Of a stretch of DNA of 64,000 bases, positions 26,413 through 35,758 are shown one piece after another. A model generated the notes under the pieces. That model had not been told where the DNA came from. It ran no database searches and was given only the letters and a program-made list of their open reading frames with translations. Origin of the DNA: Curvibacter cyanobacteriorum (GTDB lineage: Bacteria; Pseudomonadota; Gammaproteobacteria; Burkholderiales; Burkholderiaceae_C); NCBI RefSeq assembly GCF_028649475.1, contig NZ_JAQSIP010000008.1, positions 124,001 through 188,000 of the forward strand, in the 5' to 3' direction. The position numbers and the translations under genes are program-made. How positions within the stretch are numbered: the stretch's first letter is position 1; the number at the start of each line of letters is the position of its first letter.

Positions 26413-27662
26413 CCTCCTTTTACGACGCGCTGGAAACGCGCTCCCCAGCCGAGCGCGAAGCCGCGCTGATGCAGGCCCTGCCCCAACAAGTGGCCCACGC
26501 CAAGGCCAACGCGCCCGCGTTGGCCCGGCTGCTGGCTGACGTGGACCCGGCGCAGATCCAAAGCCGTGCCGCCCTGGCGCGCCTGCCCGTGACGCGCAAG
26601 CACGAGCTGCTCGAGCTGCAAAAGGCCGCCCGGGCCGACGGAGGCGATGTGTTCGGCGGCTTCAGCGCGCTGCGCTTTGGCGCGCAGTTGCCGCGCGTGT
26701 TCGCCAGCCCCGGCACCCTGTATGAACCCGAAGGCGTGGGCCGCGACTACTGGCGCCTGGCGCGCTCGATCTACGCCGCGGGCTTTCGCGCGGGCGAGTT
26801 GGTGCACAACAGCTTCAGCTATCACTTTGTGCCCGCGGGCTCGATGATGGAAACCGGCGCCCACGCGCTGGGCTGTAGCGTGTTTCCTGGCGGCACCGGG
26901 CAGACCGAGCAGCAGGTGCAGGCGATGGCCGAACTGCGGCCCGCGGGCTACATCGGCACCCCGAGCTTCCTGAAGATCCTGGTCGAGAAAGCCGCCGAAC
27001 TGAACCTGCCACTGCCCAGCGTCAAGAAAGCCCTGTTTGGTGGCGAAGCCTTCCCGCCCAGCCTGCGCGACTGGTTCCTGGCGCGCGGCATTGACGGCTA
27101 CCAGTGCTACGCCACCGCCGACCTGGGCCTGATCGCCTACGAGACTGCGGCCCGCGAAGGCCTGGTGCTCGACGAAGGCGTGATCGTCGAGATCGTGCGC
27201 CCAGGCACTGGCGACCCGGTGCCCGACGGCGAGGTCGGCGAGGTGGTGGTCACCACGCTGAGCAGCGGCTACCCGCTGATCCGCTTTGGCACCGGCGACC
27301 TGTCGGCGGTGCTGCCGGGCCAGTGCCCGAGCGGGCGCACCAACACCCGCATCAAAGGCTGGATGGGCCGCGCCGACCAAACCACCAAGGTGCGCGGCAT
27401 GTTCGTGCACCCGAGCCAGGTGGCCGAGATCGCTCGGCGCTTTCCGCAGGTGCAAAAAGCCCGCCTGGTGGTCAGCGGCGAGATGGCCAATGACCAGATG
27501 CTGCTCAAAGTCGAAACCACCGAGGTCGCCGAGGGCCTGGCCCGCGCCCTGGGCGACGCCATCCGCGATGTCACCAAGCTGCGTGGCGAGGTGGAGCTGC
27601 ACGCGCCCGGCAGCCTGCCCAACGACGGCAAAGTGATCGAAGACGCTCGCAGCTACCAGTGA
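26409..27662 (+). CDS. PaaK-like adenylate-forming protein with altered P-loop
   Basis: A 417-residue member of the phenylacetate-CoA ligase branch. The family regions GYIGTPSFLKILVEKA, KKALFGGEAFPPSLR, YATADLGLIAYE and RADQTTKVRGMFVHPSQV are all present. The phosphate-binding loop, normally SSGTTGKPT, reads FASPGTLYEPEG at about residues 96-107, so ATP binding in the usual manner is doubtful. It is the last gene of the acyl-CoA ligase/Liv operon, and an AGGA ribosome site precedes the ATG. It could be a divergent aryl-CoA ligase or a non-adenylating relative; family membership is firm, activity is not. Confidence 0.8.
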   Translation: MTSFYDALETRSPAEREAALMQALPQQVAHAKANAPALARLLADVDPAQIQSRAALARLPVTRKHELLELQKAARADGGDVFGGFSALRFGAQLPRVFASPGTLYEPEGVGRDYWRLARSIYAAGFRAGELVHNSFSYHFVPAGSMMETGAHALGCSVFPGGTGQTEQQVQAMAELRPAGYIGTPSFLKILVEKAAELNLPLPSVKKALFGGEAFPPSLRDWFLARGIDGYQCYATADLGLIAYETAAREGLVLDEGVIVEIVRPGTGDPVPDGEVGEVVVTTLSSGYPLIRFGTGDLSAVLPGQCPSGRTNTRIKGWMGRADQTTKVRGMFVHPSQVAEIARRFPQVQKARLVVSGEMANDQMLLKVETTEVAEGLARALGDAIRDVTKLRGEVELHAPGSLPNDGKVIEDARSYQ

Positions 27663-27888
27663 GCCCAGGCCGGGGTGGGCCGCGTCGCTGAGCGCCCCCA
27701 CCTTGCCACCGCTTGCCCCCCTCGGCCCAGCACGGCCCGGAGGGGCCCGTCATCCCAGCAGGCCCGCCCCCCCATGACCAGGCCGCCGTGCGGGCCCGCT
27801 GCCCACACCGCCACGGCCCCCTCCAGACCCAGGGCCACCATTCGCCCGCAACGTCCCCGCGTGGCCCGGCCTGGCGCCGGCACAGTGA

Positions 27889-27954
27889 TCCCCCCCCCGG
27901 TTCTCCCCCATTTCGCCCCCATTTTTCCCCCACCTCTCCCCCGTCCCCTACCCC
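27889..27954 (-). repeat. C-tract cluster; G-quadruplex-capable on minus strand
   Basis: Seven runs of four to nine consecutive C occur in 66 bases (27890-27898, 27905-27909, 27916-27920, 27927-27931, 27938-27942, 27945-27948, 27951-27954), separated by short T-rich spacers. The minus strand therefore has at least four G-runs of four or more with loops of 2-7 bases, fulfilling the usual G-quadruplex pattern. It lies in a noncoding gap. Confidence 0.8.
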
Positions 27955-28156
27955 GCCGCTTTCACACCCCGCTCAGTCCGTGCGCACGGGCCCGGTCAAG
28001 TCGCCTACCACAGCACCGTTAGAGACCCGTTAGAGCCTGGCGTCCAACGCACGGGGTCTTGATGCGGCCCAAATCGGCCCCCCACCCTAGACTTTGACCT
28101 GCTGTCACCAGGGCGTGAATCTGCCTTGAGCATCGAGAAAAAAGGGGAGTGAAAGC

Positions 28157-28303
28157 ATGTTCCGTTGCGGAACGGCCAGCAGCCGTCGGGCTGCCCAGGC
28201 CCTGCAACGCATGGGCCGGCGCGGTGCGCCGGGCCCCGGAACGCGGTTGCGCCCCACCTCCGTGTGCGGGCCCCTGCGGCACCGTGCTTTCAACCTGAAT
28301 TGA
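28157..28303 (+). CDS. Possible 48-residue Arg-rich small protein
   Basis: ATG at 28157 is preceded by AGGGGAGTGAAAGC, a good ribosome site at fitting distance. It opens a 48-codon frame ending TGA at 28303, just upstream of the IPTL-CTERM gene in another frame. The peptide starts MFRCGTASSRRAAQALQRMG and is Arg-rich without a recognised domain. The ribosome site is the only positive evidence. Confidence 0.25.
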   Translation: MFRCGTASSRRAAQALQRMGRRGAPGPGTRLRPTSVCGPLRHRAFNLN

Positions 28304-28322
28304 CCGCCGCGCCTGCGGCCTC

Positions 28323-29069
28323 TTGTCTGTGCTGACCCGTAACACCTTCCTGACCTCCACCCTCACCGGCCTGGCGGCCCTGACCCTGAGCGGCGCCAGC
28401 TTCGCTGCCAACCTGGTGCAGAACCATTCGTTCGAGTCGGGTCTGGCCAACTGGACCACCAGCTCGACCCCTGCCAACCAGTGCAGCTGGCAGGCCCTGG
28501 GGGACAATGTGATCACCACGCCGTACCGCAGCCACCTCAGCGGCCCACCCACGGATGGGGCGCTGGCCCTCATCACTGACTCCACCAGCACGGCTGCCGT
28601 TTGCAAGATCTACCAGGACGTGACCTTGCCCGCCGCAGGCACCAGCACCTTGAGCTTGGCTGCGGGCTACAAAATCTGGGACAGAGACGAACGCGGCGCC
28701 GCCAATTGCAGCGTCAAAGTCGAAGTCACCGATACCAACGGGAACCTCATCACCACGGTGTACGAAGCAACCGGCGTCAACCGAGCGGCCCTGGCTCCAC
28801 AGCCCGCAGTGAACCTGACAGCTCAAAACGGCACCACGGTGCGCATCATCGCCACCGCCACCAGTTGTCTGAACAACGGGTGGCGAGGCGTGGCCGGCGT
28901 GACCCTGGACAACGTGGTGCTCAACAACACCAGCATCCCCGATCCCGTCGTCGCGGGCGGGGTGAGCGCCGTGCCCACCCTCAGCGAATGGGCCCTGATC
29001 ACCTGTGCCGCCCTGCTCGGTGGCATCACCTGGCTGCAGCGCCGCCGCCCAGCCGCCCATCGGGGCTGA
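28323..29069 (+). CDS. IPTL-CTERM sorted surface or periplasmic protein
   Basis: About 248 residues. The N-terminus (LTGLAALTLSGASFAANL) is a signal peptide cut near SFA. A central beta-rich region (LVQNHSFESGLANWTT, a typical carbohydrate-binding-like opening) has four or more cysteines. The C-terminus is VPTLSEWALITCAALLGGITWLQRRR, an IPTL-CTERM tripartite sorting signal: motif, TM helix and basic end. Such proteins are thought to be processed by an exosortase-like enzyme, which is not in this window. The frame allows only TTG (28323) or GTG (28329) as start, and neither has a clear ribosome site. Confidence 0.75.
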   Translation: MSVLTRNTFLTSTLTGLAALTLSGASFAANLVQNHSFESGLANWTTSSTPANQCSWQALGDNVITTPYRSHLSGPPTDGALALITDSTSTAAVCKIYQDVTLPAAGTSTLSLAAGYKIWDRDERGAANCSVKVEVTDTNGNLITTVYEATGVNRAALAPQPAVNLTAQNGTTVRIIATATSCLNNGWRGVAGVTLDNVVLNNTSIPDPVVAGGVSAVPTLSEWALITCAALLGGITWLQRRRPAAHRG

Positions 29070-29171
29070 AAGCCCCCAAGTCCGCACAGGGCTTGGGTGA
29101 TAAGTAGTTCCCGTGATGGATTAACGTGGCCCCATCGGTATGATTTACCGCGGAATCACATTGGAGACATC

Positions 29172-30149
29172 ATGAAGAAGCTGCTCACCTTGACAGCGCT
29201 GGCCACCTTGGCCCTGAGCGCCCTGGCTGCCGACTACCCCCTGAAGGACAAGCCCGTCACCCTGGTGGTGCCGTTCTCGGCCGGTGGTCCGACCGACCGC
29301 GTGGCGCGCGATCTGTCGGAAGCCCTGCGCAAGCAACTGGGCACCTCCGTGGTGATCGAAAACGCGGCCGGTGCCGGCAGCTCCATCGGCTCGGCCAAAG
29401 TGGCCCGCGCCACCCCCGATGGCCACACCCTGCTGGTGAACCACATCGGCATGGCCACCATGCCCGCGCTGGTGCGCAACCTGCCGTTCAAGGTGGAGAC
29501 CGACTTCGAGTACCTGGGCATCATCAACGACGTGCCCATGACGCTGATCGCCAAGCCCAGCATGCCGGCCAACAACTACAAAGAGTTGACCGCCTGGATC
29601 GCCCAGAACAAGGGCAAGATCAACCTGGGCAACGCGGGCGTGGGCTCGGCCTCGCACCTGTGCGGCCTGCTGTACCAGAACGCCATCGAAACCGACATGA
29701 CCACGGTGCCTTACAAGGGCACGGCCCCGGCCATCACCGACTTGATCGGCGGCCAGATCGACCTGCTGTGCGACCAAACCACCAACACCAGCAGCCAGAT
29801 CGAAGGCAAGAAGGTCAAGGCCTTCGCGGTGACCACCCCGAAGCGCCTGACCACGCCGTCGCTCAAAGACCTGCCCACGCTGGCGGAGTCGGGTGTGAAG
29901 GACTTCCAGATCACCATCTGGCACGGGCTGTACGCGCCCAAGGGCACCCCGGCCGAGGTGCTGGCCAAGATCAACGCCGCGCTCAAGGCGGCCCTCAAGG
30001 ACCCCGACTTCATCAAGAAGGAAGAAGCCCTGGGCGCCGTGGTGGCCACCGACAAGCGCATCGAGCCCGCCGAGCACAAGAAGTTCGTGCAAGCCGAAAT
30101 CGCCAAGTGGACCCCGATCATCAAGGCGGCAGGCGTCTACGCCGACTGA
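29172..30149 (+). CDS. Bug/TctC-family periplasmic solute-binding protein
   Basis: A 325-residue exported protein. The signal peptide is MKKLLTLTALATLALSALAA, and the TctC fold shows VTLVVPFSAGGPTDRVARDL, ENAAGAGSSIGSAKVARATPDGHTLL and a VPYKGTAPAITDLIGGQIDLL segment. Bug proteins bind carboxylates or aromatic acids for tripartite tricarboxylate transporters, or act as orphan binders. No TctA/TctB gene is adjacent. The ATG at 29172 follows TTGGAGACATC. A strong terminator ends the transcript, so it is monocistronic. Confidence 0.9.
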   Translation: MKKLLTLTALATLALSALAADYPLKDKPVTLVVPFSAGGPTDRVARDLSEALRKQLGTSVVIENAAGAGSSIGSAKVARATPDGHTLLVNHIGMATMPALVRNLPFKVETDFEYLGIINDVPMTLIAKPSMPANNYKELTAWIAQNKGKINLGNAGVGSASHLCGLLYQNAIETDMTTVPYKGTAPAITDLIGGQIDLLCDQTTNTSSQIEGKKVKAFAVTTPKRLTTPSLKDLPTLAESGVKDFQITIWHGLYAPKGTPAEVLAKINAALKAALKDPDFIKKEEALGAVVATDKRIEPAEHKKFVQAEIAKWTPIIKAAGVYAD

Positions 30150-30177
30150 GATCGCCCCCGGATTGACTTGCGCACAA

Positions 30178-30210
30178 CCGCCAGCCCTCGCAAGAGGCTG
30201 GCGGTTTTTT
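30178..30210 (+). terminator. Rho-independent terminator
   Basis: A perfect 9-bp stem (CCGCCAGCC / GGCTGGCGG) with a 9-base loop is followed directly by TTTTTT, 28 bases after the stop of the first Bug gene. A textbook intrinsic terminator. Confidence 0.93.
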
Positions 30211-30326
30211 CATTGGGGCCCCCGCAAGGCCCTTCACCGCGCTGAACTGGACTTGGAGCGGGTTAAAGTAATCGACTGACACAACAAACAGCCGCCGGAT
30301 CCACCGGCGAGCCCATGGAGACTGGT

Positions 30327-31373
30327 ATGACCGATTGCACTTCCCCGCTGAACTCGCCCGCGCGTCGCCAATGGCTGCGCGCCCCCCTGGGCCTGGCCCT
30401 GGCTGCCACCGGCCTGACCGCCCTGGGCACCGCCCCCGCCCTGGCCCAAAGCAGCTGGCCCACCAAGTCGGTGCGCATCGTGGTGCCGTTTGCCGCTGGC
30501 GGCACCACCGACCTGCTGGCCCGGGCCATGGCACCCGAGCTGCAAAAGGCGTTCGGTCAAGCCTTCGTGGTGGACAACCGCGCGGGCGCGGGCGGCAATG
30601 TAGGCGCCGACATCGTGGCCAAATCGCTGGCTGACGGCTACACCCTGCTGATGGGCACGGTGGGCACGCATGGCATCAACCGCGCGCTGTACGAGAAGAT
30701 GCCTTTCGACCCCATCAAGGACTTTGCCCCGATCTCGCTGGTCGCGGCCGTGCCGAACGTGATGGTGGTCAACCCCGACAAGGCCCGCGAGCTGAAAATC
30801 AACACGGTGCAAGACTTCATCAAGGTGGCCAAGGCCAACCCGGGCAAGCTGAACATGGCCTCCAGCGGCAATGGCACCTCGATCCACCTGGCCGGTGAAC
30901 TGTTCAAAAGCATGACGAACACCTACCTGATCCACTTCCCCTACCGGGGCTCGGGCCCGGCCCTGATGGACCTGGTGGGTGGCAACATGGACGTGATGTT
31001 CGACAACCTGCCCTCGGCCTTGCCGCAAATCAAGGCTGGCAAGCTCAAGGCGCTGGCGGTGACCAGCGCCCAGCGCTCGCCCGCGCTGCCCGATGTGCCC
31101 ACCCTGGCCGAAGCCGGTGGCCCCAGCCTGAAGGGCTTTGACGCCAGCTCCTGGTTTGGCCTGCTGGCCCCGGCCGGCACCCCGCCGGACGTGGTCAACC
31201 GCATCCAGCAGGAAGTGGCCAAGTCGCTGGCCAGCCCGGCCATGAAGGAAAAGCTGGTGGCCCAGGGCGCGCTGCCCAGCGGCATCACCCCCGCCGAGTT
31301 CGCCAAGCTGATCGACAGCGAGCACAAGAAGTGGGCCCAGGTGGTCAAGACCTCGGGCGCCAAGGTCGACTGA
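30327..31373 (+). CDS. Bug/TctC-family periplasmic solute-binding protein
   Basis: A 348-residue exported protein, the second Bug protein in a row but not a recent duplicate of the first. It has a twin-arginine-like N-terminus ([23 protein letters not shown], cut after ALA). The family motifs [47 protein letters not shown] and [25 protein letters not shown] follow. GGAG lies six bases before the ATG at 30327; an in-frame ATG at 30315 is less well placed. The ligand is unknown. It lies next to the aryl-CoA operon, so an aromatic acid is one possibility. Confidence 0.9.
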   Translation: MTDCTSPLNSPARRQWLRAPLGLALAATGLTALGTAPALAQSSWPTKSVRIVVPFAAGGTTDLLARAMAPELQKAFGQAFVVDNRAGAGGNVGADIVAKSLADGYTLLMGTVGTHGINRALYEKMPFDPIKDFAPISLVAAVPNVMVVNPDKARELKINTVQDFIKVAKANPGKLNMASSGNGTSIHLAGELFKSMTNTYLIHFPYRGSGPALMDLVGGNMDVMFDNLPSALPQIKAGKLKALAVTSAQRSPALPDVPTLAEAGGPSLKGFDASSWFGLLAPAGTPPDVVNRIQQEVAKSLASPAMKEKLVAQGALPSGITPAEFAKLIDSEHKKWAQVVKTSGAKVD

Positions 31374-31391
31374 CACCCCAGACCTTCACCA

Positions 31392-31413
31392 GGCCCGGCG
31401 CGCGGGCCGGGCC
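31392..31413. terminator. GC-rich hairpin between convergent genes
   Basis: An 8-bp perfect stem (GGCCCGGC / GCCGGGCC) with a 6-base loop lies 19 bases past the second Bug gene and upstream of the 3' end of the convergent DUF1840 gene. No T-run is present on either strand, so intrinsic termination is doubtful. Confidence 0.4.
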
Positions 31414-31547
31414 GCAGCCCGAGCGGCCCCGGCTGGGCCTGGGCTGACCAGGCGCGGGCGCAACGGCCCCTTCCGACCGGCAGGCGGTCGCTGGCACCCC
31501 ACCGACCGGTCGTCACGACCGCGGAGTCCCTGGCCCAACAGCGGGCC

Positions 31548-31871
31548 TCAAACGCCCCAGGTCACATCGTGACCGTCCGCCTCGCAGCGGCGCAGCATGT
31601 CCATGAACGGCGCCACGCGCTGGCGCAGCGACACCGCCTGCGAGCGCTGGCTGTCCTCGTCTTCCTCGGGTGATTCGGCACGGGCCTGCGCGGCCAGCGC
31701 ATCTTCGGCCGCCAGGGCCGACTCCAGCGCGCCCAGCGCTGCCGCCATCTGGGACACCAACACAATGCCTTGCGGCCCCGGCGTCTTGCCGATGATCTCC
31801 AGCACCCGGCGCCCGTGGGGCTCGAGCATGATCAGGTCGGCGGTGGATTTGGATTTGAACTTGTAAAGCAT
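31548..31871 (-). CDS. DUF1840 family protein
   Basis: A 107-residue cytoplasmic protein starting [29 protein letters not shown], the diagnostic DUF1840 N-terminus, and ending with a helix and DVTWGV. The middle is acidic ([12 protein letters not shown]). DUF1840 proteins occur mainly in betaproteobacteria and have no established function. The ATG at 31871 is preceded by AGGAAG. Its upstream region is shared with the divergent aryl-CoA operon, 150 bases away. Confidence 0.85.
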   Translation of the reverse strand: MLYKFKSKSTADLIMLEPHGRRVLEIIGKTPGPQGIVLVSQMAAALGALESALAAEDALAAQARAESPEEDEDSQRSQAVSLRQRVAPFMDMLRRCEADGHDVTWGV

Positions 31872-31993
31872 CGGATCTTCCTGGCGGCACGGGGCCGCAG
31901 CCACCTGATTCTGCACCCATCGGCCGCCCGGCCCTCGGCCCTCGGCCCCCGCCTGGCCCGCCCGCAGGCCCCCAGGCAAACCCTATTGTCGGC

Positions 31994-32017
31994 AAATAGT
32001 TTAGACCTAAACTATTT
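31994..32017 (+). promoter_or_regulatory. Perfect 24-bp palindrome, probable MarR operator and promoter
   Basis: Arms AAATAGTTTAG (31994-32004) and CTAAACTATTT (32007-32017) are perfect complements around a 2-base centre. The palindrome ends four bases before the start codon of the monooxygenase/reductase gene. A -10-like TAAACT (32008-32013) lies inside it, and TTGTCG (31987-31992) is a weak -35 at a short spacing of 15. With that -10 the transcript would begin at or just before the ATG, and no ribosome site is visible, so the message may be leaderless. The MarR protein encoded by the next gene is the obvious ligand-responsive repressor. Confidence 0.8.
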
Positions 32018-32021
32018 CCAC

Positions 32022-34409
32022 ATGAACATCCTCTGCATCGGCGGTGGGCCCGCCGGACTCTACTTCGCTCTGCTCATGAAACAGCAGAACCCGGCGCACC
32101 GCGTCACCGTGGTGGAGCGCAACCGCCCCTACGACACCTTTGGGTGGGGCGTGGTGCTCAGTGACCAGACGCTGGACAAGCTGCGCGCGGCCGACGCGCC
32201 CAGCGCCCAGCTGATTGGCGATGCGTTCAACCACTGGGACGACATCGAGGTGTTTTTCAAGGGCCGCAGCCTGCGCTCCACGGGGCACGGCTTCTGCGGC
32301 ATCGGGCGCAAGCACCTGCTCAACATCCTGCAGGACCGCTGCCAGGCCCTGGGGGTGGACCTGGTGTTCGAGTGCGACGTCACCGACGACCAAGCCCTGG
32401 CCGCGCAGTACCAGGCCGACCTGGTGATCGCCAGCGACGGGCTCAACAGCCGCATCCGCAGCCGCTATGCGGCCACCTTCCAGCCCGACATCGACACCCG
32501 GCGCTGCCGCTTCGTCTGGCTGGGCACCAAGAAGACCTTTGACGCGTTCACCTTCGCCTTCGAAGAAACCGAGCACGGCTGGTTCCAGGCCCACGCCTAC
32601 AAGTTCAACGCCGACACCTCGACCTTCATCGTCGAAACCCCCGAATCGGTCTGGAAAGCCCATGGCCTCGACCAGATGTCGCAAGAAGAAGGCGTGGCCT
32701 TCTGCGAGCGCCTGTTCGCGCGCTACCTCGACGGGCAGGCGCTGATCAGCAACGCCAAGCACCTGCGCGGCTCGGCGATCTGGATCAACTTCCCACGCGT
32801 GATCTGCCAGAACTGGGTGCACGAGGTGCAGGGCCCCGACCGCCGCTGGCCCGTGGTGCTGATGGGCGACGCCGCCCACACCGCGCACTTCTCGATTGGC
32901 AGCGGCAGCAAGCTCGCCCTGGAGGACGCCATCGACCTGGCCGACACCTTTGCCGCCGCCGCCGACAGCGGCGCCTCGGTGACCGAGGTGCTGCAGCAGT
33001 ACCAGGCGCGGCGCAGCGTGGAGGTGCTGAAGATCCAGAACGCCGCGCGCAACTCGACCGAGTGGTTCGAGAACGTGTCGCGCTACAGCGGCATGGAGAT
33101 CGAGCAGTTCAGCTACTCGCTGCTGACCCGTTCACAGCGCATCAGCCACGACAACCTGCGCCTGCGCGACCCGCAGTGGATCGCCGGCTACGAGGCCTGG
33201 CTGGCCCAGCGCAGCGGCGCCCCGGCCCAAGCCGTGCCGCCCATGTTCACGCCCCTGCAGGTGCGCGAAGCGCGGCTGAAGAACCGCATCGTGGTGTCGC
33301 CGATGGCCACCTACAGCGCGGTCGACGGCCTGGTGCAGGACTTCCACCTGGTGCACCTGGGGGCCCGCGCCCTGGGCGGTGCCGCGCTGGTGATGGTGGA
33401 GATGACCAGCCCCAGCCCGGACGGCCGCATCACCGAAGGCTGCCCCGGCCTGTGGACCGACGCCCAGGCCCAGGCCTGGCGCCGCATCGTGGACTTTGTG
33501 CACGGCCAGAGCAGCGCCCTGATCGGAGTGCAACTGGGCCATGCCGGCCCCAAGGGCTCGACCCAACGCGGCTGGGAGGGCACCGATGAGCCCCTGCCCA
33601 GCGCCAGCGGCGCCCCCGACGCCGCCCCCAACTGGCCGCTGCTGAGCGCCAGCCCCCTGCCTTATGGCCCGCAGAACCAAGTGCCCCAGGCCATGACGCC
33701 GGCCGACATGGTGCGGGTGCGCGACGAGTTTGTGGCCGCCACCCGGCGGGCTGCGGCCATCGGTTTTGACTGGCTGGAGCTGCACGCGGCCCACGGCTAC
33801 TTGCTGAGCGCCTTCATCAGCCCGCTGACCAACCAGCGCCAGGACGCCTATGGCGGCTCGCTGGAGAACCGCTGCCGCTTCCCGCTCGAGGTGTTCAGCG
33901 CGATGCGCGCCGTCTGGCCCGCCGAGCGCCCCATGAGCGTGCGCCTGTCGGCCCACGACTGGGTCGACGGTGGCACCACCCCCGACGACGCGGTGGCCAT
34001 CGCGCGCCTGTTCAAGGCCGCGGGTTGCGATCTGATCGACGTCTCCTCGGGCCAGACCTCGCGGGCCGCCAAGCCGGTCTATGGCCGCATGTACCAGACC
34101 CCGTTTGCCGACCGCATCCGCAACGAGGCCGGCATCCTGACGATGGCCGTGGGCGCCATCACCGACGCCGACCAGGCCAACAGCATCATCGCCGCCGGCC
34201 GTGCCGACCTGTGCGCAGTGGCCCGCCCGCACCTGGCCGACCCGGCCTGGACGCTGCACCAGGCGGCGCGCCAGCAGTGCACGGTCAGCCCTGCGGTGGA
34301 CTGGCCCCGCCCCTACTGGAGCGGCCGCGACCAGCTCTACCGCGAGCAACTCAAACAAAGCCAGGCCGAGGCCGCCAACCGGCCCCCGGCCCCTCGAGAA
34401 GACCACTGA
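32022..34409 (+). CDS. Aryl-CoA monooxygenase/reductase fusion (2-aminobenzoyl-CoA or salicylyl-CoA type)
   Basis: A 795-residue two-domain flavoprotein. Residues 1 to about 400 are a class A flavin monooxygenase: FAD motif [14 protein letters not shown] near the N-terminus, [11 protein letters not shown], and [22 protein letters not shown] near 284. From about 407 on is an Old Yellow Enzyme domain ([49 protein letters not shown]). This fusion is the architecture of Azoarcus 2-aminobenzoyl-CoA monooxygenase/reductase, which hydroxylates and then reduces the ring of the CoA ester, and of proteins annotated as salicylyl-CoA 5-hydroxylase. The following genes favour the anthranilate-type route. 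Leads the operon under a palindromic operator. Confidence 0.88.
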   Translation: MNILCIGGGPAGLYFALLMKQQNPAHRVTVVERNRPYDTFGWGVVLSDQTLDKLRAADAPSAQLIGDAFNHWDDIEVFFKGRSLRSTGHGFCGIGRKHLLNILQDRCQALGVDLVFECDVTDDQALAAQYQADLVIASDGLNSRIRSRYAATFQPDIDTRRCRFVWLGTKKTFDAFTFAFEETEHGWFQAHAYKFNADTSTFIVETPESVWKAHGLDQMSQEEGVAFCERLFARYLDGQALISNAKHLRGSAIWINFPRVICQNWVHEVQGPDRRWPVVLMGDAAHTAHFSIGSGSKLALEDAIDLADTFAAAADSGASVTEVLQQYQARRSVEVLKIQNAARNSTEWFENVSRYSGMEIEQFSYSLLTRSQRISHDNLRLRDPQWIAGYEAWLAQRSGAPAQAVPPMFTPLQVREARLKNRIVVSPMATYSAVDGLVQDFHLVHLGARALGGAALVMVEMTSPSPDGRITEGCPGLWTDAQAQAWRRIVDFVHGQSSALIGVQLGHAGPKGSTQRGWEGTDEPLPSASGAPDAAPNWPLLSASPLPYGPQNQVPQAMTPADMVRVRDEFVAATRRAAAIGFDWLELHAAHGYLLSAFISPLTNQRQDAYGGSLENRCRFPLEVFSAMRAVWPAERPMSVRLSAHDWVDGGTTPDDAVAIARLFKAAGCDLIDVSSGQTSRAAKPVYGRMYQTPFADRIRNEAGILTMAVGAITDADQANSIIAAGRADLCAVARPHLADPAWTLHQAARQQCTVSPAVDWPRPYWSGRDQLYREQLKQSQAEAANRPPAPREDH

Positions 34410-34411
34410 CC

Positions 34412-34906
34412 ATGGACCTGGAAGCCCGCCTCAACGACAGCGCCCCGAGCGAACACCCGGAGGCCTTGCGCCTCTGGCTGCGCCTGCTGACCTGCACCCA
34501 GCTGATCGAAAAACAGGTGCGCAGCCGCCTGCGCGATCGCTTTGACACCACCCTGCCACGCTTTGACCTGATGGCCCAACTGGAGCGCGAACCCGAAGGC
34601 CTGAAGATGAAAGACCTGTCACGGCGCCTGATGGTGACCGGGGGCAACGTCACCGGCATCACCGACCAGCTGGTGGCCGAGCAGTTGGTGGAGCGCGTCG
34701 AAGTCCCCGACGACCGCCGCGCCTACCGCGTGCGCCTGACGCCGCTGGGCCACCAGCAGTTCCGCGCCATGGCGCGCGAACACGAAGGCTGGATCGTCGA
34801 CGCCCTGAGCGCCCTGAGCCCGCGCGAGGTCAGCACCCTGCACCGCCTGCTGGGCAAAGTCAAAGCGCAGGCCCAACACACCGAACCCGACCCGGAGACC
34901 CCATGA
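34412..34906 (+). CDS. MarR-family transcriptional regulator
   Basis: A 164-residue winged-helix regulator. It has [41 protein letters not shown], covering the recognition helix, and the wing [14 protein letters not shown]. It resembles MarR repressors of aromatic catabolism that release DNA on binding an aryl-CoA. It lies between the monooxygenase gene (2-base gap) and the crotonase gene (ATGA overlap), so it is autoregulated if it binds the palindrome at 31994-32017. Confidence 0.9.
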   Translation: MDLEARLNDSAPSEHPEALRLWLRLLTCTQLIEKQVRSRLRDRFDTTLPRFDLMAQLEREPEGLKMKDLSRRLMVTGGNVTGITDQLVAEQLVERVEVPDDRRAYRVRLTPLGHQQFRAMAREHEGWIVDALSALSPREVSTLHRLLGKVKAQAQHTEPDPETP

Positions 34907-35757
34907 AGCACTACCTTGGCGCCAGCAACCCGATGCGCCCCCAGTTCCAGCCGCTACAGGCCTACCAGGCGCAGCATTTCAGCTGGGCGTTCGACGCTGG
35001 TGTGGCCACGCTGACGCTGAACCGCCCCGAGCGCAAAAACCCGCTGACCTTCGAGTCCTACGCCGAACTGCGCGACCTGTTCAACGCCCTGCGCTACGCC
35101 ACCGATGTGAAGGCCGTGGTCATCACCGGCGCGGGGGGCAACTTTTGCAGCGGCGGCGATGTGCACGACATCATCGGCCCGCTGACGCGCATGACCATGC
35201 CCGAGCTGATCGAGTTCACGCGCATGACTGGTGACCTGGTCAAGGCCATGCGCCAGTGCCCCCAGCCGCTGATTGGCGCCATCGACGGCATCTGCGCCGG
35301 GGCCGGTGCCATGATGGCCCTGGCCTGCGACCTGCGCCTGGGCAGCCCACGCGCCAAGACCGCCTTCCTGTTCACCCGCGTGGGCCTGGCCGGGGCCGAC
35401 ATGGGCGCCTGCTCGCTGCTGCCGCGCCTGATCGGCCAGGGCCGCGCCTCCGAGCTGCTGTTCACCGGCCGCGCCATGGTCGCGGACGAAGGCCTGGCCT
35501 GGGGCTTCTTCAACAGCCTGCACCCGGCCGAGGCCCTGCTCGCGCAAGCGCAGCAACTGGCACGTGGCCTGGCCGATGGCCCCACCTTCGCGCACGGCAT
35601 GACCAAGACCATGTTGAACCAGGAGTGGGCCATGACGCTGGAGCAAGCCATCGAGGCCGAGGCCCAGGCCCAGGCCATCTGCATGCAGACGCAGGACTTC
35701 CGTCGCGCCTACGAAGCCTTTGCCGCCAAGCAACAACCCCAGTTCCACGGAGACTGA
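34903..35757 (+). CDS. Crotonase-fold protein without the classical hydratase glutamates
   Basis: A 284-residue enoyl-CoA hydratase/isomerase family member. The oxyanion-hole segments [11 protein letters not shown] (80-90) and [17 protein letters not shown] (128-144) are present. Aligned with rat crotonase, Glu144 becomes Met137 and Glu164 (in the usual QPE motif) becomes Arg159 in FTRVGL. It is thus unlikely to hydrate a double bond in the standard way. CoA-ester isomerisation, hydrolytic ring opening (as in BadI-type relatives) or another crotonase reaction fits the operon better. Coupled to the MarR gene by an ATGA overlap and closely followed by the dehydrogenase gene. Confidence 0.85.
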   Translation: MKHYLGASNPMRPQFQPLQAYQAQHFSWAFDAGVATLTLNRPERKNPLTFESYAELRDLFNALRYATDVKAVVITGAGGNFCSGGDVHDIIGPLTRMTMPELIEFTRMTGDLVKAMRQCPQPLIGAIDGICAGAGAMMALACDLRLGSPRAKTAFLFTRVGLAGADMGACSLLPRLIGQGRASELLFTGRAMVADEGLAWGFFNSLHPAEALLAQAQQLARGLADGPTFAHGMTKTMLNQEWAMTLEQAIEAEAQAQAICMQTQDFRRAYEAFAAKQQPQFHGD

Positions 35758-35758
35758 G

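Larger units (their letters stand above)
27663..28322. other. Gene-poor gap of 660 bases
   Basis: Between the PaaK-like gene and the IPTL-CTERM gene I see no firm gene. It contains a Pro-codon-rich GC stretch (27663-27880), a pyrimidine tract (27889-27954, listed separately), an imperfect direct repeat GTTAGAG at 28019 and 28031, and one short frame with a good ribosome site (28157-28303). The promoter of the IPTL-CTERM gene must lie in the last 300 bases, but no consensus is evident. Confidence 0.6.

Noticed and set aside
30327-31373. The two Bug proteins as a recent tandem duplication
   Set aside because: They share only family motifs, have different signal peptides (Sec-like and twin-arginine-like) and are separated by a strong terminator.
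34079-34906. A long plus-strand frame from 34025 as the MarR start
   Set aside because: The region before 34412 overlaps the 3' part of the monooxygenase/reductase gene in another frame; only the part from 34412 is MarR-like.
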